Source: Pseudomonas sp. MF4836 (GTDB taxonomy: Bacteria; Pseudomonadota; Gammaproteobacteria; Pseudomonadales; Pseudomonadaceae). From it: a stretch of DNA of 64,000 nucleotides. Below are positions 18,165 through 27,208 of the stretch, piece after piece (position 1 is the stretch's first letter; the number at the start of each line of letters is the position of its first letter). The stretch lies in contig NZ_MVOL01000010.1 of NCBI RefSeq assembly GCF_002018875.1, forward strand, positions 186,001 to 250,000, written 5' to 3'. A model generated the notes under the pieces. It did no database searches and had not been told where the DNA came from. It was given only the letters and a program-made list of their open reading frames with translations. The position numbers and the translations under genes were made by a program.

Positions 18165-19064
18165 GTGAAACTCATTATTGCTGCTGTTTATGTTCTCTCT
18201 ATCGCCTACGTCCACCTGCGCGGTCGTGTGCGCCATAAGCTGGGCCGCCAACTGAGTGATCACTCAAGCTTCCTGGCTCCGATCAACTGCTTCCTCTACC
18301 TGTTTTCGAAGAACCCCAACCGTCCCTACCTGGACCCGGCCCAATTCCCCGAATTACAGCCGTTGCAGGAGCACTGGGAAGAAATTCGCGCCGAAGGTCA
18401 GAACCTGCTCAGGGCAGGGGAGATCAAGCGCTCGGACACTTATAACGACCTGGGCTTCAACTCCTTTTTCAAAAGTGGCTGGAAGCGCTTCTACCTCAAG
18501 TGGTATGGCGACAGTCACCCGTCGGCGATGAAACTCTGCCCGCGCACCACCGAACTGGTACAAGGCATCGGCTCGATCAAGGCAGCGATGTTTGCCGAGT
18601 TGCCGCCAGGCTCCAAGCTGGTGCGCCACCGCGACCCCTACGCCGGTTCCTATCGTTACCACTTGGGCCTGGACACGCCGAACGATGATGGCTGCTACAT
18701 CAATGTGGACGGCGAGAGCTATTCCTGGCGTGACGGCGAAGCGGTGGTGTTCGACGAGACCTACATCCACTACGCGGAAAACACCACCCCGCACAATCGC
18801 ATCATCCTGTTCTGTGACGTCGAGCGGCCGATGAAGTACCGCTGGGTTGCGGCCTTCAATGCCTGGTTCAGCCGCACGGTGATGGCCGCTGCCGGTTCGC
18901 CCAACGATGCCGGGGACAAGACCGGTGGCCTGAATCGCGCCTTCAACAAGCTGTACAAGATCCGCTTGCGCGGCAAAGAGTTGAAGAAGCGCAACCGTAC
19001 GCGTTATTACCTGGAAAAGTGGGCCATCTTCGGCGGCCTGCTGTTGCTGTTCATCCTGATCTGA
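18165..19064 (+). CDS. lpxO: Lipid A hydroxylase LpxO (aspartyl/asparaginyl beta-hydroxylase family)
   Basis: A 299-residue Fe(II)/2-oxoglutarate dioxygenase of the inner membrane that adds a 2-hydroxyl group to secondary laurate or myristate of lipid A. Residues 1-18 form an N-terminal helix and the last 15 residues another. The metal triad is H155-x-D157 in KLVRHRDPYAGSYRYHLGL and H202 in VVFDETYIHYAENTT; Arg212 likely binds 2-oxoglutarate. The opening MKLIIAAVYVLSIAYVHLRG is characteristic of Pseudomonas LpxO. It starts at GTG 18165 without a strong ribosome binding site. Confidence 0.93.
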   Translation: MKLIIAAVYVLSIAYVHLRGRVRHKLGRQLSDHSSFLAPINCFLYLFSKNPNRPYLDPAQFPELQPLQEHWEEIRAEGQNLLRAGEIKRSDTYNDLGFNSFFKSGWKRFYLKWYGDSHPSAMKLCPRTTELVQGIGSIKAAMFAELPPGSKLVRHRDPYAGSYRYHLGLDTPNDDGCYINVDGESYSWRDGEAVVFDETYIHYAENTTPHNRIILFCDVERPMKYRWVAAFNAWFSRTVMAAAGSPNDAGDKTGGLNRAFNKLYKIRLRGKELKKRNRTRYYLEKWAIFGGLLLLFILI

Positions 19065-19118
19065 CCCCGCCCCCGGGCGCCTGCACCCTCGCTGCAGGCG
19101 CCGCTGCCGCCCCTCGTC

Positions 19119-21641
19119 TCAGGGTGGACTGGCCCCCAGTTGCTGCCACATTTTTGCGCTGATCCGCTGCCGATGGGCATAGCCGGTCCAGGGGTCGCCC
19201 TTGAGGGTTTCCAGGCGTTGCCAGAGGGTGCGGATGTCCCATTGCTGGGCGCTGCGCAACCCTGGCAGTTCATCGCGGCTGATGGGCACCGACACCGGCA
19301 GGCCAGGCCTGGCCCTGACCGAATAGGCCGCCACGGTGCTGGCGCCACGGGCATTACGCAGGTAGTCGACGAATATTTTCCCGACGCGGTTCTTCGGGCC
19401 CATGGTGGCGCTGATCCGCTCCGGCAACTGCTGCGCCATAAAGTGCGCGATGGCCTTGGCGAAGGCCTTGACCGTGGTCCAGTCATGGACCCGTGCCAGC
19501 GGCACGATCAGGTGCATGCCCTTGCCGCCACTGGTTTTCAGAAACGCCTGCAGCCCCAGTTCGTCGAGCACTGAAAGGGTCAGCTGGGTCGCTTCGAGCA
19601 TGGTTTTCCAGGGCAGGGCCGGGTCCGGGTCGAGGTCCAGGACAAACTGGTCCGGGGTGTCGATGTGCTCGGTGGTGGCGCCCCAGGTGTGCAACTCGAC
19701 CGTGCCCATCTGCGCCGCGCCGATCAGCGCCGGCAGGCTGTCGATTTCCATCAGGCGTGCATGGCCGGGGTCCAGGGCCGGGTCCAGGTGCTTGATGTGG
19801 GGGATGGCCAGGTGCTCGGCGTGTTTCTGGAAGAATTGCTCGCCCTCGACCCCTTCGGGCGCGCGCAGCAAGGACACCGGGCGCCGACGCAGGTGGGGCA
19901 GGATCCAGTCGCCGATGCTTTGGTAGAACTGGGCCAGCTCAAGCTTGGTGGTGCCACTGCGGGCATCGATGACCCGTTCCGGGTGACTGATGCGCACCCC
20001 GGCGACACTGTCCGGGGGCTGGCTCGGGCTGTGTTTCTCCGCTGGCGTTTGATGCTCCCTGGGCGCTGGTGCCTGCTCGCGAACCACCTGGGTCGCCGGT
20101 TTGTCGCTGCGCAGGGCAATAAAGGCGGCCTGACGCACCAGGTCTTCACGGGTCCACTCGGCAAACTCCACTTCGCCCACCAACTGCGGTTCGATCCAGT
20201 GCACGCCCCGGGCCTGGGCCGTCGTCAGTGGCTTGGCCAGGGGCGAGGCGGGGCGTTCCAGTGGCTGCATCTGGCCATGCAGCTGTTTCAGCATGGCCTG
20301 GTTGAACCCGGTGCCCACGCGCCCGGCGTAGACCAGCCCGGACGTGGCGTACACCCCCAGCAGCAACGCACCAAAGCCGCTGCGCGAGCCTTGCGGTCGG
20401 GTGTAGCCGATGATCACGAACTCCTGGCGCAGGCGGCATTTGAGCTTGATCCAGTCCGGGCTGCGCCGCGACACATAGGGGCTGCCGGCGCGCTTGCCGA
20501 TCACGCCTTCCAGGGACAGGGCGCAGGCGCTCTCGAAAATATCCTGATGGTGGGCGGCGAAGGCCTCGGAGAAGCGCAGCACCTTGCTGTTCTTGCGCCC
20601 CAGGGCCTGCTTGAGCAGGGCTCGGCGCTCTTCCAGCGGCGTCTGGCGCAGGTCGGCGCCTTGCAGGAACGGGGCGTCGAACAGGTAGTAAATGATGTCC
20701 AGGCTGCGGCCGATGTCGAAGGCGCTCTGCAAGGCCTGGAAGTCTGGCAGGCCCTTGTCGTTGAGCACCACCACCTCGCCATCCAGCCAGCTGTCGCGCA
20801 ACTTCAGCGCCGCCAGGGCCTTGGCCTGCAACGGCAGGCGCGGGGTCCAGTCATGGCCGTTGCGGGTCAGCAGGCGCACCTGGCCTTTTTCGATCCGGGC
20901 CATGATTCGGTAGCCGTCGAATTTGATCTCGTAGCGCCAGTCACCGTTGGGCGGCTGTTCGGCCAGGGTCGCCAACTGCGGTGCCAGGCGTTCTGGCAGG
21001 GCCGTGGCGGCTGCTGTGGCGCGCGTGGACTTTTTGTCTTTGGGCGGGGATTTTGGCTTACTCCGGCCGGCACCGACCGTGGCCTGGCTGATCACGCTTT
21101 TAGGCAGGTCTTCGAGGACGTCGTATTCATCGGCGGAACGGGCTTGCGGGTCGTTTTCCTTGATCAACAGCCACTGCTGCTTGTCGCCACTGCCGCGTAA
21201 ATGGGTGCGGACCAGGGTCCAGTCACCTGCCAGCTTTTCGCCGATCAGGCGGAACTTGAGCTTCCCAGCCTCGTAGCCGGCCTGCGGATCGCCATGGGGC
21301 TGCCACACGCCATGGTCCCAGACGATCACATCGCCGGCGCCATATTGGCCGGCAGGGATGCTGCCCTCGAAATCGCGGTAACTCAGGGGGTGGTCTTCGA
21401 CATGCACGGCCAGGCGTTTCTGAGTCGGGTCCAGGCTCGGGCCCTTGGGCACCGCCCAGCTTTTCAGGGTGCCGCCCAGCTCCAGGCGAAAGTCGTAATG
21501 CAGGTTGCGTGCATCGTGTTTCTGGATCACGAAACGCAAGGCCGAGGCCCCCGGCCTGTCCTTGGCCGACGGCGTGTCCGAGGGCTCGGAGGTGATGTCG
21601 AAATTGCGTTTGCGGCTGTATTCACTCAGGGGTCTGGCCAT
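19119..21641 (-). CDS. ligD: Multifunctional DNA ligase D (PE-LIG-POL)
   Basis: An 840-residue NHEJ enzyme with the Pseudomonas domain order. Residues 1-175 are the 3'-phosphoesterase (HDARNLHYDFRLE gives H42, H48 and D50; HVEDHPLSYRDFEG). Residues 215-520 are the ATP-dependent ligase, with the nucleotidyl-accepting K240 in EIKFDGYR, DGEVV, SLEGVIGKRAGSPY and DWIKLK. Residues 545-840 are the primase-polymerase (LDLDPDP at 668-674, TSGGKGMHLIVPL). It fills, trims and seals double-strand breaks with Ku, whose gene lies 35 bases upstream on the same strand. Confidence 0.97.
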   Translation of the reverse strand: MARPLSEYSRKRNFDITSEPSDTPSAKDRPGASALRFVIQKHDARNLHYDFRLELGGTLKSWAVPKGPSLDPTQKRLAVHVEDHPLSYRDFEGSIPAGQYGAGDVIVWDHGVWQPHGDPQAGYEAGKLKFRLIGEKLAGDWTLVRTHLRGSGDKQQWLLIKENDPQARSADEYDVLEDLPKSVISQATVGAGRSKPKSPPKDKKSTRATAAATALPERLAPQLATLAEQPPNGDWRYEIKFDGYRIMARIEKGQVRLLTRNGHDWTPRLPLQAKALAALKLRDSWLDGEVVVLNDKGLPDFQALQSAFDIGRSLDIIYYLFDAPFLQGADLRQTPLEERRALLKQALGRKNSKVLRFSEAFAAHHQDIFESACALSLEGVIGKRAGSPYVSRRSPDWIKLKCRLRQEFVIIGYTRPQGSRSGFGALLLGVYATSGLVYAGRVGTGFNQAMLKQLHGQMQPLERPASPLAKPLTTAQARGVHWIEPQLVGEVEFAEWTREDLVRQAAFIALRSDKPATQVVREQAPAPREHQTPAEKHSPSQPPDSVAGVRISHPERVIDARSGTTKLELAQFYQSIGDWILPHLRRRPVSLLRAPEGVEGEQFFQKHAEHLAIPHIKHLDPALDPGHARLMEIDSLPALIGAAQMGTVELHTWGATTEHIDTPDQFVLDLDPDPALPWKTMLEATQLTLSVLDELGLQAFLKTSGGKGMHLIVPLARVHDWTTVKAFAKAIAHFMAQQLPERISATMGPKNRVGKIFVDYLRNARGASTVAAYSVRARPGLPVSVPISRDELPGLRSAQQWDIRTLWQRLETLKGDPWTGYAHRQRISAKMWQQLGASPP

Positions 21642-21676
21642 GACGGACTACCTTGTGCTGCGCGCCCATGCGAGGT

Positions 21677-22579
21677 TCAGGCGCGGGTCTTGTGCGTGGA
21701 CTTCTTGCTGGGGGCTTTTTTGCTGGCGGGTTTGGCAGGCGCGCGTCGGGTGGCCGGTTTGGCGGATTTGGCCGGGGCCTTGGCGCTGGGGCGCGAGCCG
21801 AGGCTGCGCTTGAGCATTTCGGTGAGGTCGATAATGTCGGCGCTTTTGCGTTGCTCCTCGCCAGCCTGGGTCTCGACGTCCTCGATCTTGCCGGCGCGGG
21901 CTTTCTTCTCCACCAGGGCGTGAATCTTGTCCTCGAAGCTGTCGCGGTACTGCTCGGGCTCCCAGTCGGCGCTCATGTCTTCCACCAGGCGCTTGGCCAT
22001 TTGCAGCTCACCCTTGGCCAACTGCGGCTGGGTGACTTCGGCCCCCAGTTCGAGTTCGTCGAGGCTGCGCACCTCGGCCGGCCAGCGCAGCATCACCAGC
22101 ACCAGCGCCGACTCCAGGGGCATCAGTGCCGCCAGGTGCTGGCGGGTGTGCAGCACCACGTGGGCGAGGGCGACCTTGTCGGTGCTGGTCAGGGTCTCGC
22201 GCAGCAGCGCGTAGACCTTGCCGCCGCGTTTGTCCGGAGCGAGGAAGTACGGGGTGTCGACGTTTTGCAGGGGGATCTGCTGGCTGTCGACGAAGGCAAA
22301 GATATCGATGGTCTGGGTCGACAGCGGGTGCGCCGAGCGGATTTCCTCTTCGCTGAGCACCACATAGCGGCCTTTCTCGTATTCCACGCCCTTGACGATG
22401 TGTTCCTTGGTGACTTCCTTGCCGGTGACTTTGTTCACGCGCTTATAGCCCACCGGGTCCATGCTGCGCTGATCCAGCCAGTCGAAGTCGACGCCGTGGG
22501 ACGCCGTGGCCGACACCAGGGCCACCGGGATATGCACCAGACCGAAACTGATCGCGCCCTTCCAGATTGCCCGTGCCAT
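21677..22579 (-). CDS. ku: Non-homologous end-joining protein Ku
   Basis: A 300-residue bacterial Ku that forms a homodimeric ring on DNA ends and recruits LigD. It begins MARAIWKGAISFGLVHIPVALVSAT, continues through the beta-barrel core (YKRVNKVTGKEVTKEHIVKG, YFLAPDKRGGKVYALL) and ends in a lysine/alanine-rich tail (from about residue 265) of the type that aids DNA binding. ATG 22579 is preceded by GAGG; a longer frame to 22630 has no support. It is transcribed directly before ligD. Confidence 0.97.
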   Translation of the reverse strand: MARAIWKGAISFGLVHIPVALVSATASHGVDFDWLDQRSMDPVGYKRVNKVTGKEVTKEHIVKGVEYEKGRYVVLSEEEIRSAHPLSTQTIDIFAFVDSQQIPLQNVDTPYFLAPDKRGGKVYALLRETLTSTDKVALAHVVLHTRQHLAALMPLESALVLVMLRWPAEVRSLDELELGAEVTQPQLAKGELQMAKRLVEDMSADWEPEQYRDSFEDKIHALVEKKARAGKIEDVETQAGEEQRKSADIIDLTEMLKRSLGSRPSAKAPAKSAKPATRRAPAKPASKKAPSKKSTHKTRA

Positions 22580-22795
22580 GGTCGTCGCCTCTGCAGTGTG
22601 AGTCTTCAGGTGACCTGCGGCGTTCGGCAAAAGTTTCGCCCATTAACGCGCGGCGATTCCCTGACGATTCCCGGACCAGGCCGGCTGCGGATATTCGGTG
22701 TTACATGTTCTTAAGGATTATTTAATTAACAAAGGCGAACCCCGGGCGTAGCGTGGACTCGAAACTGATATCTGCTTGCTATCAACGAGGGCCCT

Positions 22796-23158
22796 ATGAA
22801 CAGACTGATGGGACGCCTGGCCGCGCTCGCCCTGGCCGCATGTGCCAGTGCCGTGGTGCAGGCCGCTCCACAGGCCGGTACTGGCGAAGCGAAATTATTG
22901 CTGGCGCAGAGCCTGCCCAATAGCGGCAACGACAACCCCTACAACAGCCCGACGCGCCGGGCCAACCCCAATAGCATGCAGGGCACCCAACCCAGCGCCC
23001 CGGCCATTCGCGGGCCGAATACCGCTCCGGTGCCGCGTCCGCCGACCCTGGAAAACGGCGGCATCGGCAACGGCTATCCACGCACCGGCAGCCCGCCCAG
23101 AGCCAATCCGCAGCCCCAACCCGGTAGCCGTGACCCTCAATCGAATGACAGACGCTGA
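22796..23158 (+). CDS. Small exported proline/asparagine-rich protein
   Basis: A 120-residue protein with a signal sequence (MNRLMGRLAALALAACASAV). LAAC at 13-16 could be a lipobox, or signal peptidase I could cut after VVQA. The mature part is low-complexity, rich in Pro, Asn, Gly and Ser (PNSGNDNPYNSP, PQPQPGSRDPQSNDRR), and likely unstructured. No family is recognised. GAGGG precedes the ATG. It lies 64 bases before the sugar dehydrogenase gene and may share its transcript. Confidence 0.7.
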   Translation: MNRLMGRLAALALAACASAVVQAAPQAGTGEAKLLLAQSLPNSGNDNPYNSPTRRANPNSMQGTQPSAPAIRGPNTAPVPRPPTLENGGIGNGYPRTGSPPRANPQPQPGSRDPQSNDRR

Positions 23159-23222
23159 GCGCTGCCGAGGACGTTGACGGTCCTTGGCCCGCCGGACTTT
23201 CAAGCAACGGAAGGAATAGTGC

Positions 23223-24374
23223 ATGTTGCGTAAAACTCTCCTGGCCACGTTCTGCGCCAGTGTTTTCCTGACCACCGTACCCGCCGCCTCGGCTGCCACC
23301 GCGCAGCAATATGCCAGCGAGCAGGGCACCCTCAGCGTCACCCCGATCACCCAGAACCTCGATCATCCCTGGGCCCTGGCCTTCCTTCCGGACAGCCAGG
23401 GCATGCTGGTGACCGAGCGCCCCGGCCACCTGCGGCTGGTCAACGCCGACGGCCGGATATCGGCGCCACTGACCGGTGTGCCGCAGGTCTGGGCCAAGGG
23501 CCAGGGCGGCCTTTTGGACGTGGTGCTGTCACCGGACTTCAAGCAGGACCGCATGGTCTACCTGTCGTACGCCGAGGGTGGTGGCGAAGGCGGCACTGCC
23601 GGGACGGCGGTGGGTCGTGGCCGGCTGTCCAGTGACCTGAAGAGCCTGGAAGGTTTCCAGGTGATCTTCCGCCAGGAACCCAAACTCTCCACGGGCAATC
23701 ACTTCGGCTCGCGGCTGGTGTTCGACCGTGACGGCTACCTGTTTATCACCCTCGGCGAAAACAACGATCGGCCGACGGCCCAGGACCTGGACAAGCTGCA
23801 AGGCAAAGTCGTGCGCCTCTTCGCTGACGGCAAGGTGCCGGACGACAACCCCTTCGTCGGCCAAAGCGGCGTGCGTCCGGAAATCTGGTCCTACGGCCAC
23901 CGCAATCCCCAGGGCGCGGCCCTCAATCCTTGGAGCGGCACCTTGTGGGAGAACGAGCACGGGCCCAAGGGCGGCGATGAAATCAACATCATCGAGCGCG
24001 GCAAGAACTACGGCTGGCCCCTGGCGACCCACGGCATCAATTACTCCGGCCAGCCGATCCCTGAAGCTCAGGGGCAGAGCGCACCAGGCACCGTGGCCCC
24101 GCACCATGTCTGGGAGAAGTCTCCGGGCATCAGCGGCATGGCGTTCTATGACGGTGACCGCTTCAAGGCCTGGCAGCACAACGTGTTTATCGGCGCACTG
24201 GCCTCGCAGGAGTTGATTCGCCTGCAATTCGACGGTGAGCAGGTGGTGCATGAAGAGCGCCTGCTCGGCGAACTCAAGGCGCGCATCCGCGATGTGCGCC
24301 AGGGGCCGGACGGTTACCTCTATGTCTTGACCGACGAGGACAAGGGCGGGCTGTACCGCGTAGGCCTGAACTGA
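23223..24374 (+). CDS. PQQ-dependent aldose sugar dehydrogenase (Asd/YliI type)
   Basis: A 383-residue periplasmic six-bladed beta-propeller with a signal peptide (cleavage near AASA, residue 25). Motifs include LDHPWALAFLPD with the catalytic-type His-Pro-Trp and ERPGHLRLV. WAKGQGGLLDVVLSPDF, STGNHFGSRLVF and WSYGHRNPQG (PQQ and Ca ligands) follow, then NEHGPKGGDEIN. Family members oxidise aldose sugars with pyrroloquinoline quinone. The last 55 bases overlap, antisense, the 3' end of the GNAT/C39 gene. Confidence 0.92.
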   Translation: MLRKTLLATFCASVFLTTVPAASAATAQQYASEQGTLSVTPITQNLDHPWALAFLPDSQGMLVTERPGHLRLVNADGRISAPLTGVPQVWAKGQGGLLDVVLSPDFKQDRMVYLSYAEGGGEGGTAGTAVGRGRLSSDLKSLEGFQVIFRQEPKLSTGNHFGSRLVFDRDGYLFITLGENNDRPTAQDLDKLQGKVVRLFADGKVPDDNPFVGQSGVRPEIWSYGHRNPQGAALNPWSGTLWENEHGPKGGDEINIIERGKNYGWPLATHGINYSGQPIPEAQGQSAPGTVAPHHVWEKSPGISGMAFYDGDRFKAWQHNVFIGALASQELIRLQFDGEQVVHEERLLGELKARIRDVRQGPDGYLYVLTDEDKGGLYRVGLN

Positions 24375-25519
24375 TTGCCGGCGGCGCCGGGGCCAGGGTC
24401 ACCGTTGGCATCCGGCACCTGTGCCGGGGGGGCGTACAGCACCACCGCCGCCCGCAACTTGCTGCTGCCGAAGCTGCACATCTTGGCGAACTCGGCGTGG
24501 CTCACCGGCAAGTGCTGGCAGTCCACGGCCTGGCGATGCTGGCTGTGGTCGACGTCCGGGTCGTGCAGGTAGACAAAATCCGGGTCACAGTCAGTGACCA
24601 TCACCCAATGCGGCGCCTTGGAGCGGGTCAGGCGATAACTGCTGATCAGCACCAGGGGCTGCCCACCGTCGTGCAGCAGGCGCGACAGGTCCAGCGGTCC
24701 GCCCAGCACCTGCTGCACCGAACTCTGGGCCAGTTGCGCGCAGAACTCTTCGTGCACCAGGCGCATGACGTCCTTTTTACGCTCGTCCCGCACGCCATTG
24801 AGAAACAGCGGGCCCACGGTATTGACCTGTAACCGCACCCGAAAACCTCGCTGCCAGGCCGCCAGTGCCAAACCCTGGGGGCTGCAGCCGCCATGGCCTG
24901 CGGTCATGAACACGGTGGTGGCTTCACGCCAGATCTGCAGCTCTTCGCGGCGCTCCAGTAGCCGGCCGGGTTGCAGGGCGCCCATGGCCATCAACAGGCA
25001 GGCCGGGCCGCAGGTGAAGTCGGTGGTCTGGGGGTAGTAGGGTACGCGGATGCTGCGGGTCTCGCGGTGCTGCAGGATGCGTTTTTCCAGGCGCAGGGCA
25101 TCGGCGTGGTCCTGGTAATAGTCGTGGATCAGGGCAAAGCGCCGATAGCCGTTGCGCTCATAGAGGGCAATCGCCGACGGGTTGTCGCTGCGTACCTCCA
25201 GGCGCAGGTAGGCGCAGTCATGCGCCAGGGCCCGTGCCTCGATCTCTTGCAGCAGGCGCTGCCCCAGGCCCTGGCCCCGTGCCTGCACGGCGATGGCGAT
25301 CGAATACAAGCGCGCCAACGAAGTGCCACGGTGAAACAGCACCAGGGCATAGCCCTGAATGCCTCCCTGGTGTTCGGCGACGACCAACTGCCCATGGGCC
25401 CGGCTGATCATCCATTGGAAGCTGCGCGGCGTCAGCCGGTCGCTGGTGAAACATTGCTGTTCCAGCGCCAGCAGACTGGGCAGGTCGTCGAGGGTTGCAG
25501 TGCGAAAGACAAGATCCAT
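24320..25519 (-). CDS. GNAT acetyltransferase fused to a C39-like cysteine peptidase
   Basis: A 399-residue two-domain protein. Residues 1-150 are a RimI-like GNAT domain (VQARGQGLGQRLLQEIEARA is the acetyl-CoA loop, then NPSAIALYERNGY). Residues 155-370 are a papain-fold C39-like peptidase with catalytic Cys170 in TDFTCGPACLLMAMG and His304 in APHWVMVTD, and a candidate Asp320 in YLHDPD. The fused architecture is typically encoded beside a RimK-like ATP-grasp ligase, exactly as here (divergent, 92 bases apart). A joint role in making and trimming or acetylating a peptide-like modification has been proposed for such pairs. ATG 25519 begins the GNAT fold; a longer frame to 25570 lacks support. 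The final 17 residues are antisense to the sugar dehydrogenase. Confidence 0.9.
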   Translation of the reverse strand: MDLVFRTATLDDLPSLLALEQQCFTSDRLTPRSFQWMISRAHGQLVVAEHQGGIQGYALVLFHRGTSLARLYSIAIAVQARGQGLGQRLLQEIEARALAHDCAYLRLEVRSDNPSAIALYERNGYRRFALIHDYYQDHADALRLEKRILQHRETRSIRVPYYPQTTDFTCGPACLLMAMGALQPGRLLERREELQIWREATTVFMTAGHGGCSPQGLALAAWQRGFRVRLQVNTVGPLFLNGVRDERKKDVMRLVHEEFCAQLAQSSVQQVLGGPLDLSRLLHDGGQPLVLISSYRLTRSKAPHWVMVTDCDPDFVYLHDPDVDHSQHRQAVDCQHLPVSHAEFAKMCSFGSSKLRAAVVLYAPPAQVPDANGDPGPGAAGNQFRPTRYSPPLSSSVKT

Positions 25520-25611
25520 ATAACCGCCGTAAAAGTTGCGTAATGAAACGGGACTTTTAAAAAACTTCATGCTTAATAGAAACGGTCTTGTTCTTCAGCG
25601 GATCAATCACT

Positions 25612-27198
25612 ATGTCAGCGGTACAGGGTCAATGGCGTGAAGTATCCGAGCAAAGTTTGCCGGAAACAATAACGACAACTGCTTATTTTTCCGAGGTGGC
25701 TAGAACTTCCAGCCAGCTGGTTATTATTGTCGAACGCAAGGAGGACTGGGCGTCCTACTTCCCCAGCGAAGACGTGGTCACGGCTCAGGAATACCTTGAG
25801 CAAACCCGTGGTAATGAGCCGGGCAAGCGGGTCCAGGTGATCAACCTGTGCCGCAGCTACAAGTACCTGGGCCATGGCTACTACTGCTCGTTGCTGGCCG
25901 AGGCGCGGGGCCATCGGGTGATTCCTTCGGTGCGGACCATCAGCGAGCTGACCCGTAAGTCGCTGTATGGCCTGGCCTTGGATGACCTGGATAAAACCCT
26001 GGAAAAGGCCCTGAATAATCATGCTTACAGTGACACTGAAGCCTTTACTCTGACCTTGTACTTCGGCAAAAGTAGTATCGAGCCGTTGCAGGATCTGGCG
26101 CGTCAGTTATTCGAGTTGTTTCCCTGTCCCATACTGTTAGTTGACTTCAAGAGAACTAACGGCTGGCACATTGAAGGGGTCAAGTCCGGCACGTTGCATA
26201 AAGTGCGCGATGATCAGGAAGATCAATTCGCCAATGCCCTGGACAGTTTCAGCCGCAAGATCTGGCGCCTGCCACGCTCGCGGCGCATGGCCCGTTATGA
26301 CCTGGCGATCCTGCATGACCCGCAGGAAGCCTTGCCGCCGTCCAACGCCCTGGCCCTGGAGCGTTTTATCCGGGTCGGCAAGGGGCTGGGCATCGATGTC
26401 GAACTGATCGAGAAAAAGGATTACTCACGCCTGGCCGAATACGACGCCTTGTTGATCCGCGAAACCACCAGTGTCGACAACCACACCTACCGCTTCGCGA
26501 AAAAGGCCGAGAGCGAGGGGCTGGTGGTGATGGATGATCCGGCGTCGATTCTGCGCTGTACCAACAAGGTGTACCTGACCGACCTGCTCAAGAGCCATCA
26601 ATTGGGCATGCCGGCCACCGAGATTCTGTACAAGGAGCGACCGCAGGACTTCGAGCGCGTGGGCGAGCGCCTGGGGTTCCCGCTGGTGCTGAAGATCCCC
26701 GACGGCTGTTTCTCCCGTGGGGTGATCAAGGTCGAAAGCCAGCAGGCGCTGCTGGAGGCGACGGCCGAGCTGTTCGAGCATTCGGTGCTGTTGCTGGCCC
26801 AGGAGTTTTTCTACACCGAGTACGACTGGCGCATCGGCGTGCTCAACCGCAAACCGATCTTTGCCTGCCAGTACTTTATGTCCAAGGGCCACTGGCAGAT
26901 CTACAACCACAAAGCCAAGGGCCAGGACATCAACGGCGAGTGCCGGACCCTGGCGGTGCACGAGGCGCCGCGAGCAGTGGTGGAACTGGCGGTGAAGACC
27001 GCCAACCTGATCGGCGACGGCCTGTATGGGGTCGACCTCAAGCAGTCCGGCGACAAGGTGGTGGTGATCGAGGTCAACGACAACCCGAACATGGACGCCG
27101 GCATCGAAGACGCCTACTTGCAGGACGACCTGTATTCCCTGGTGCTTGAGGAGTTTGTCCGACGCCTGGAGCTCAAGCGTCGCGGCCAGGCCTGGTGA
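25612..27198 (+). CDS. RimK-like ATP-grasp ligase with RLAN N-terminal domain
   Basis: A 528-residue protein. The N-terminal part (about 35-200) is the RimK-like N-terminal (RLAN) domain: QLVIIVERKEDW, then VINLCRSYKYLGHGYYCSLLAEARGHRVIP. The middle (about 235-290) is a pre-ATP-grasp region, YDLAILHDPQEALPPSN. The C-terminal ATP-grasp core includes SILRCTNKVYLTDLL, FPLVLKIPDGCFSRGV, LAQEFFYTEYDWRIGVLN and VVVIEVNDNPNMDAG, where ENDNP-like residues bind magnesium. Such enzymes form amide bonds between a carboxylate and an amino group (RimK adds glutamate). The target is unknown. It overlaps no neighbour but ends 10 bases before the CorA-like gene, an evident operon. Confidence 0.9.
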   Translation: MSAVQGQWREVSEQSLPETITTTAYFSEVARTSSQLVIIVERKEDWASYFPSEDVVTAQEYLEQTRGNEPGKRVQVINLCRSYKYLGHGYYCSLLAEARGHRVIPSVRTISELTRKSLYGLALDDLDKTLEKALNNHAYSDTEAFTLTLYFGKSSIEPLQDLARQLFELFPCPILLVDFKRTNGWHIEGVKSGTLHKVRDDQEDQFANALDSFSRKIWRLPRSRRMARYDLAILHDPQEALPPSNALALERFIRVGKGLGIDVELIEKKDYSRLAEYDALLIRETTSVDNHTYRFAKKAESEGLVVMDDPASILRCTNKVYLTDLLKSHQLGMPATEILYKERPQDFERVGERLGFPLVLKIPDGCFSRGVIKVESQQALLEATAELFEHSVLLLAQEFFYTEYDWRIGVLNRKPIFACQYFMSKGHWQIYNHKAKGQDINGECRTLAVHEAPRAVVELAVKTANLIGDGLYGVDLKQSGDKVVVIEVNDNPNMDAGIEDAYLQDDLYSLVLEEFVRRLELKRRGQAW

Positions 27199-27208
27199 GG
27201 CCGCCGCG

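Noticed and set aside
19665-21200. 511-codon plus-strand frame opposite ligD
   Set aside because: Antisense to all catalytic motifs of LigD; typical codon-bias artefact.
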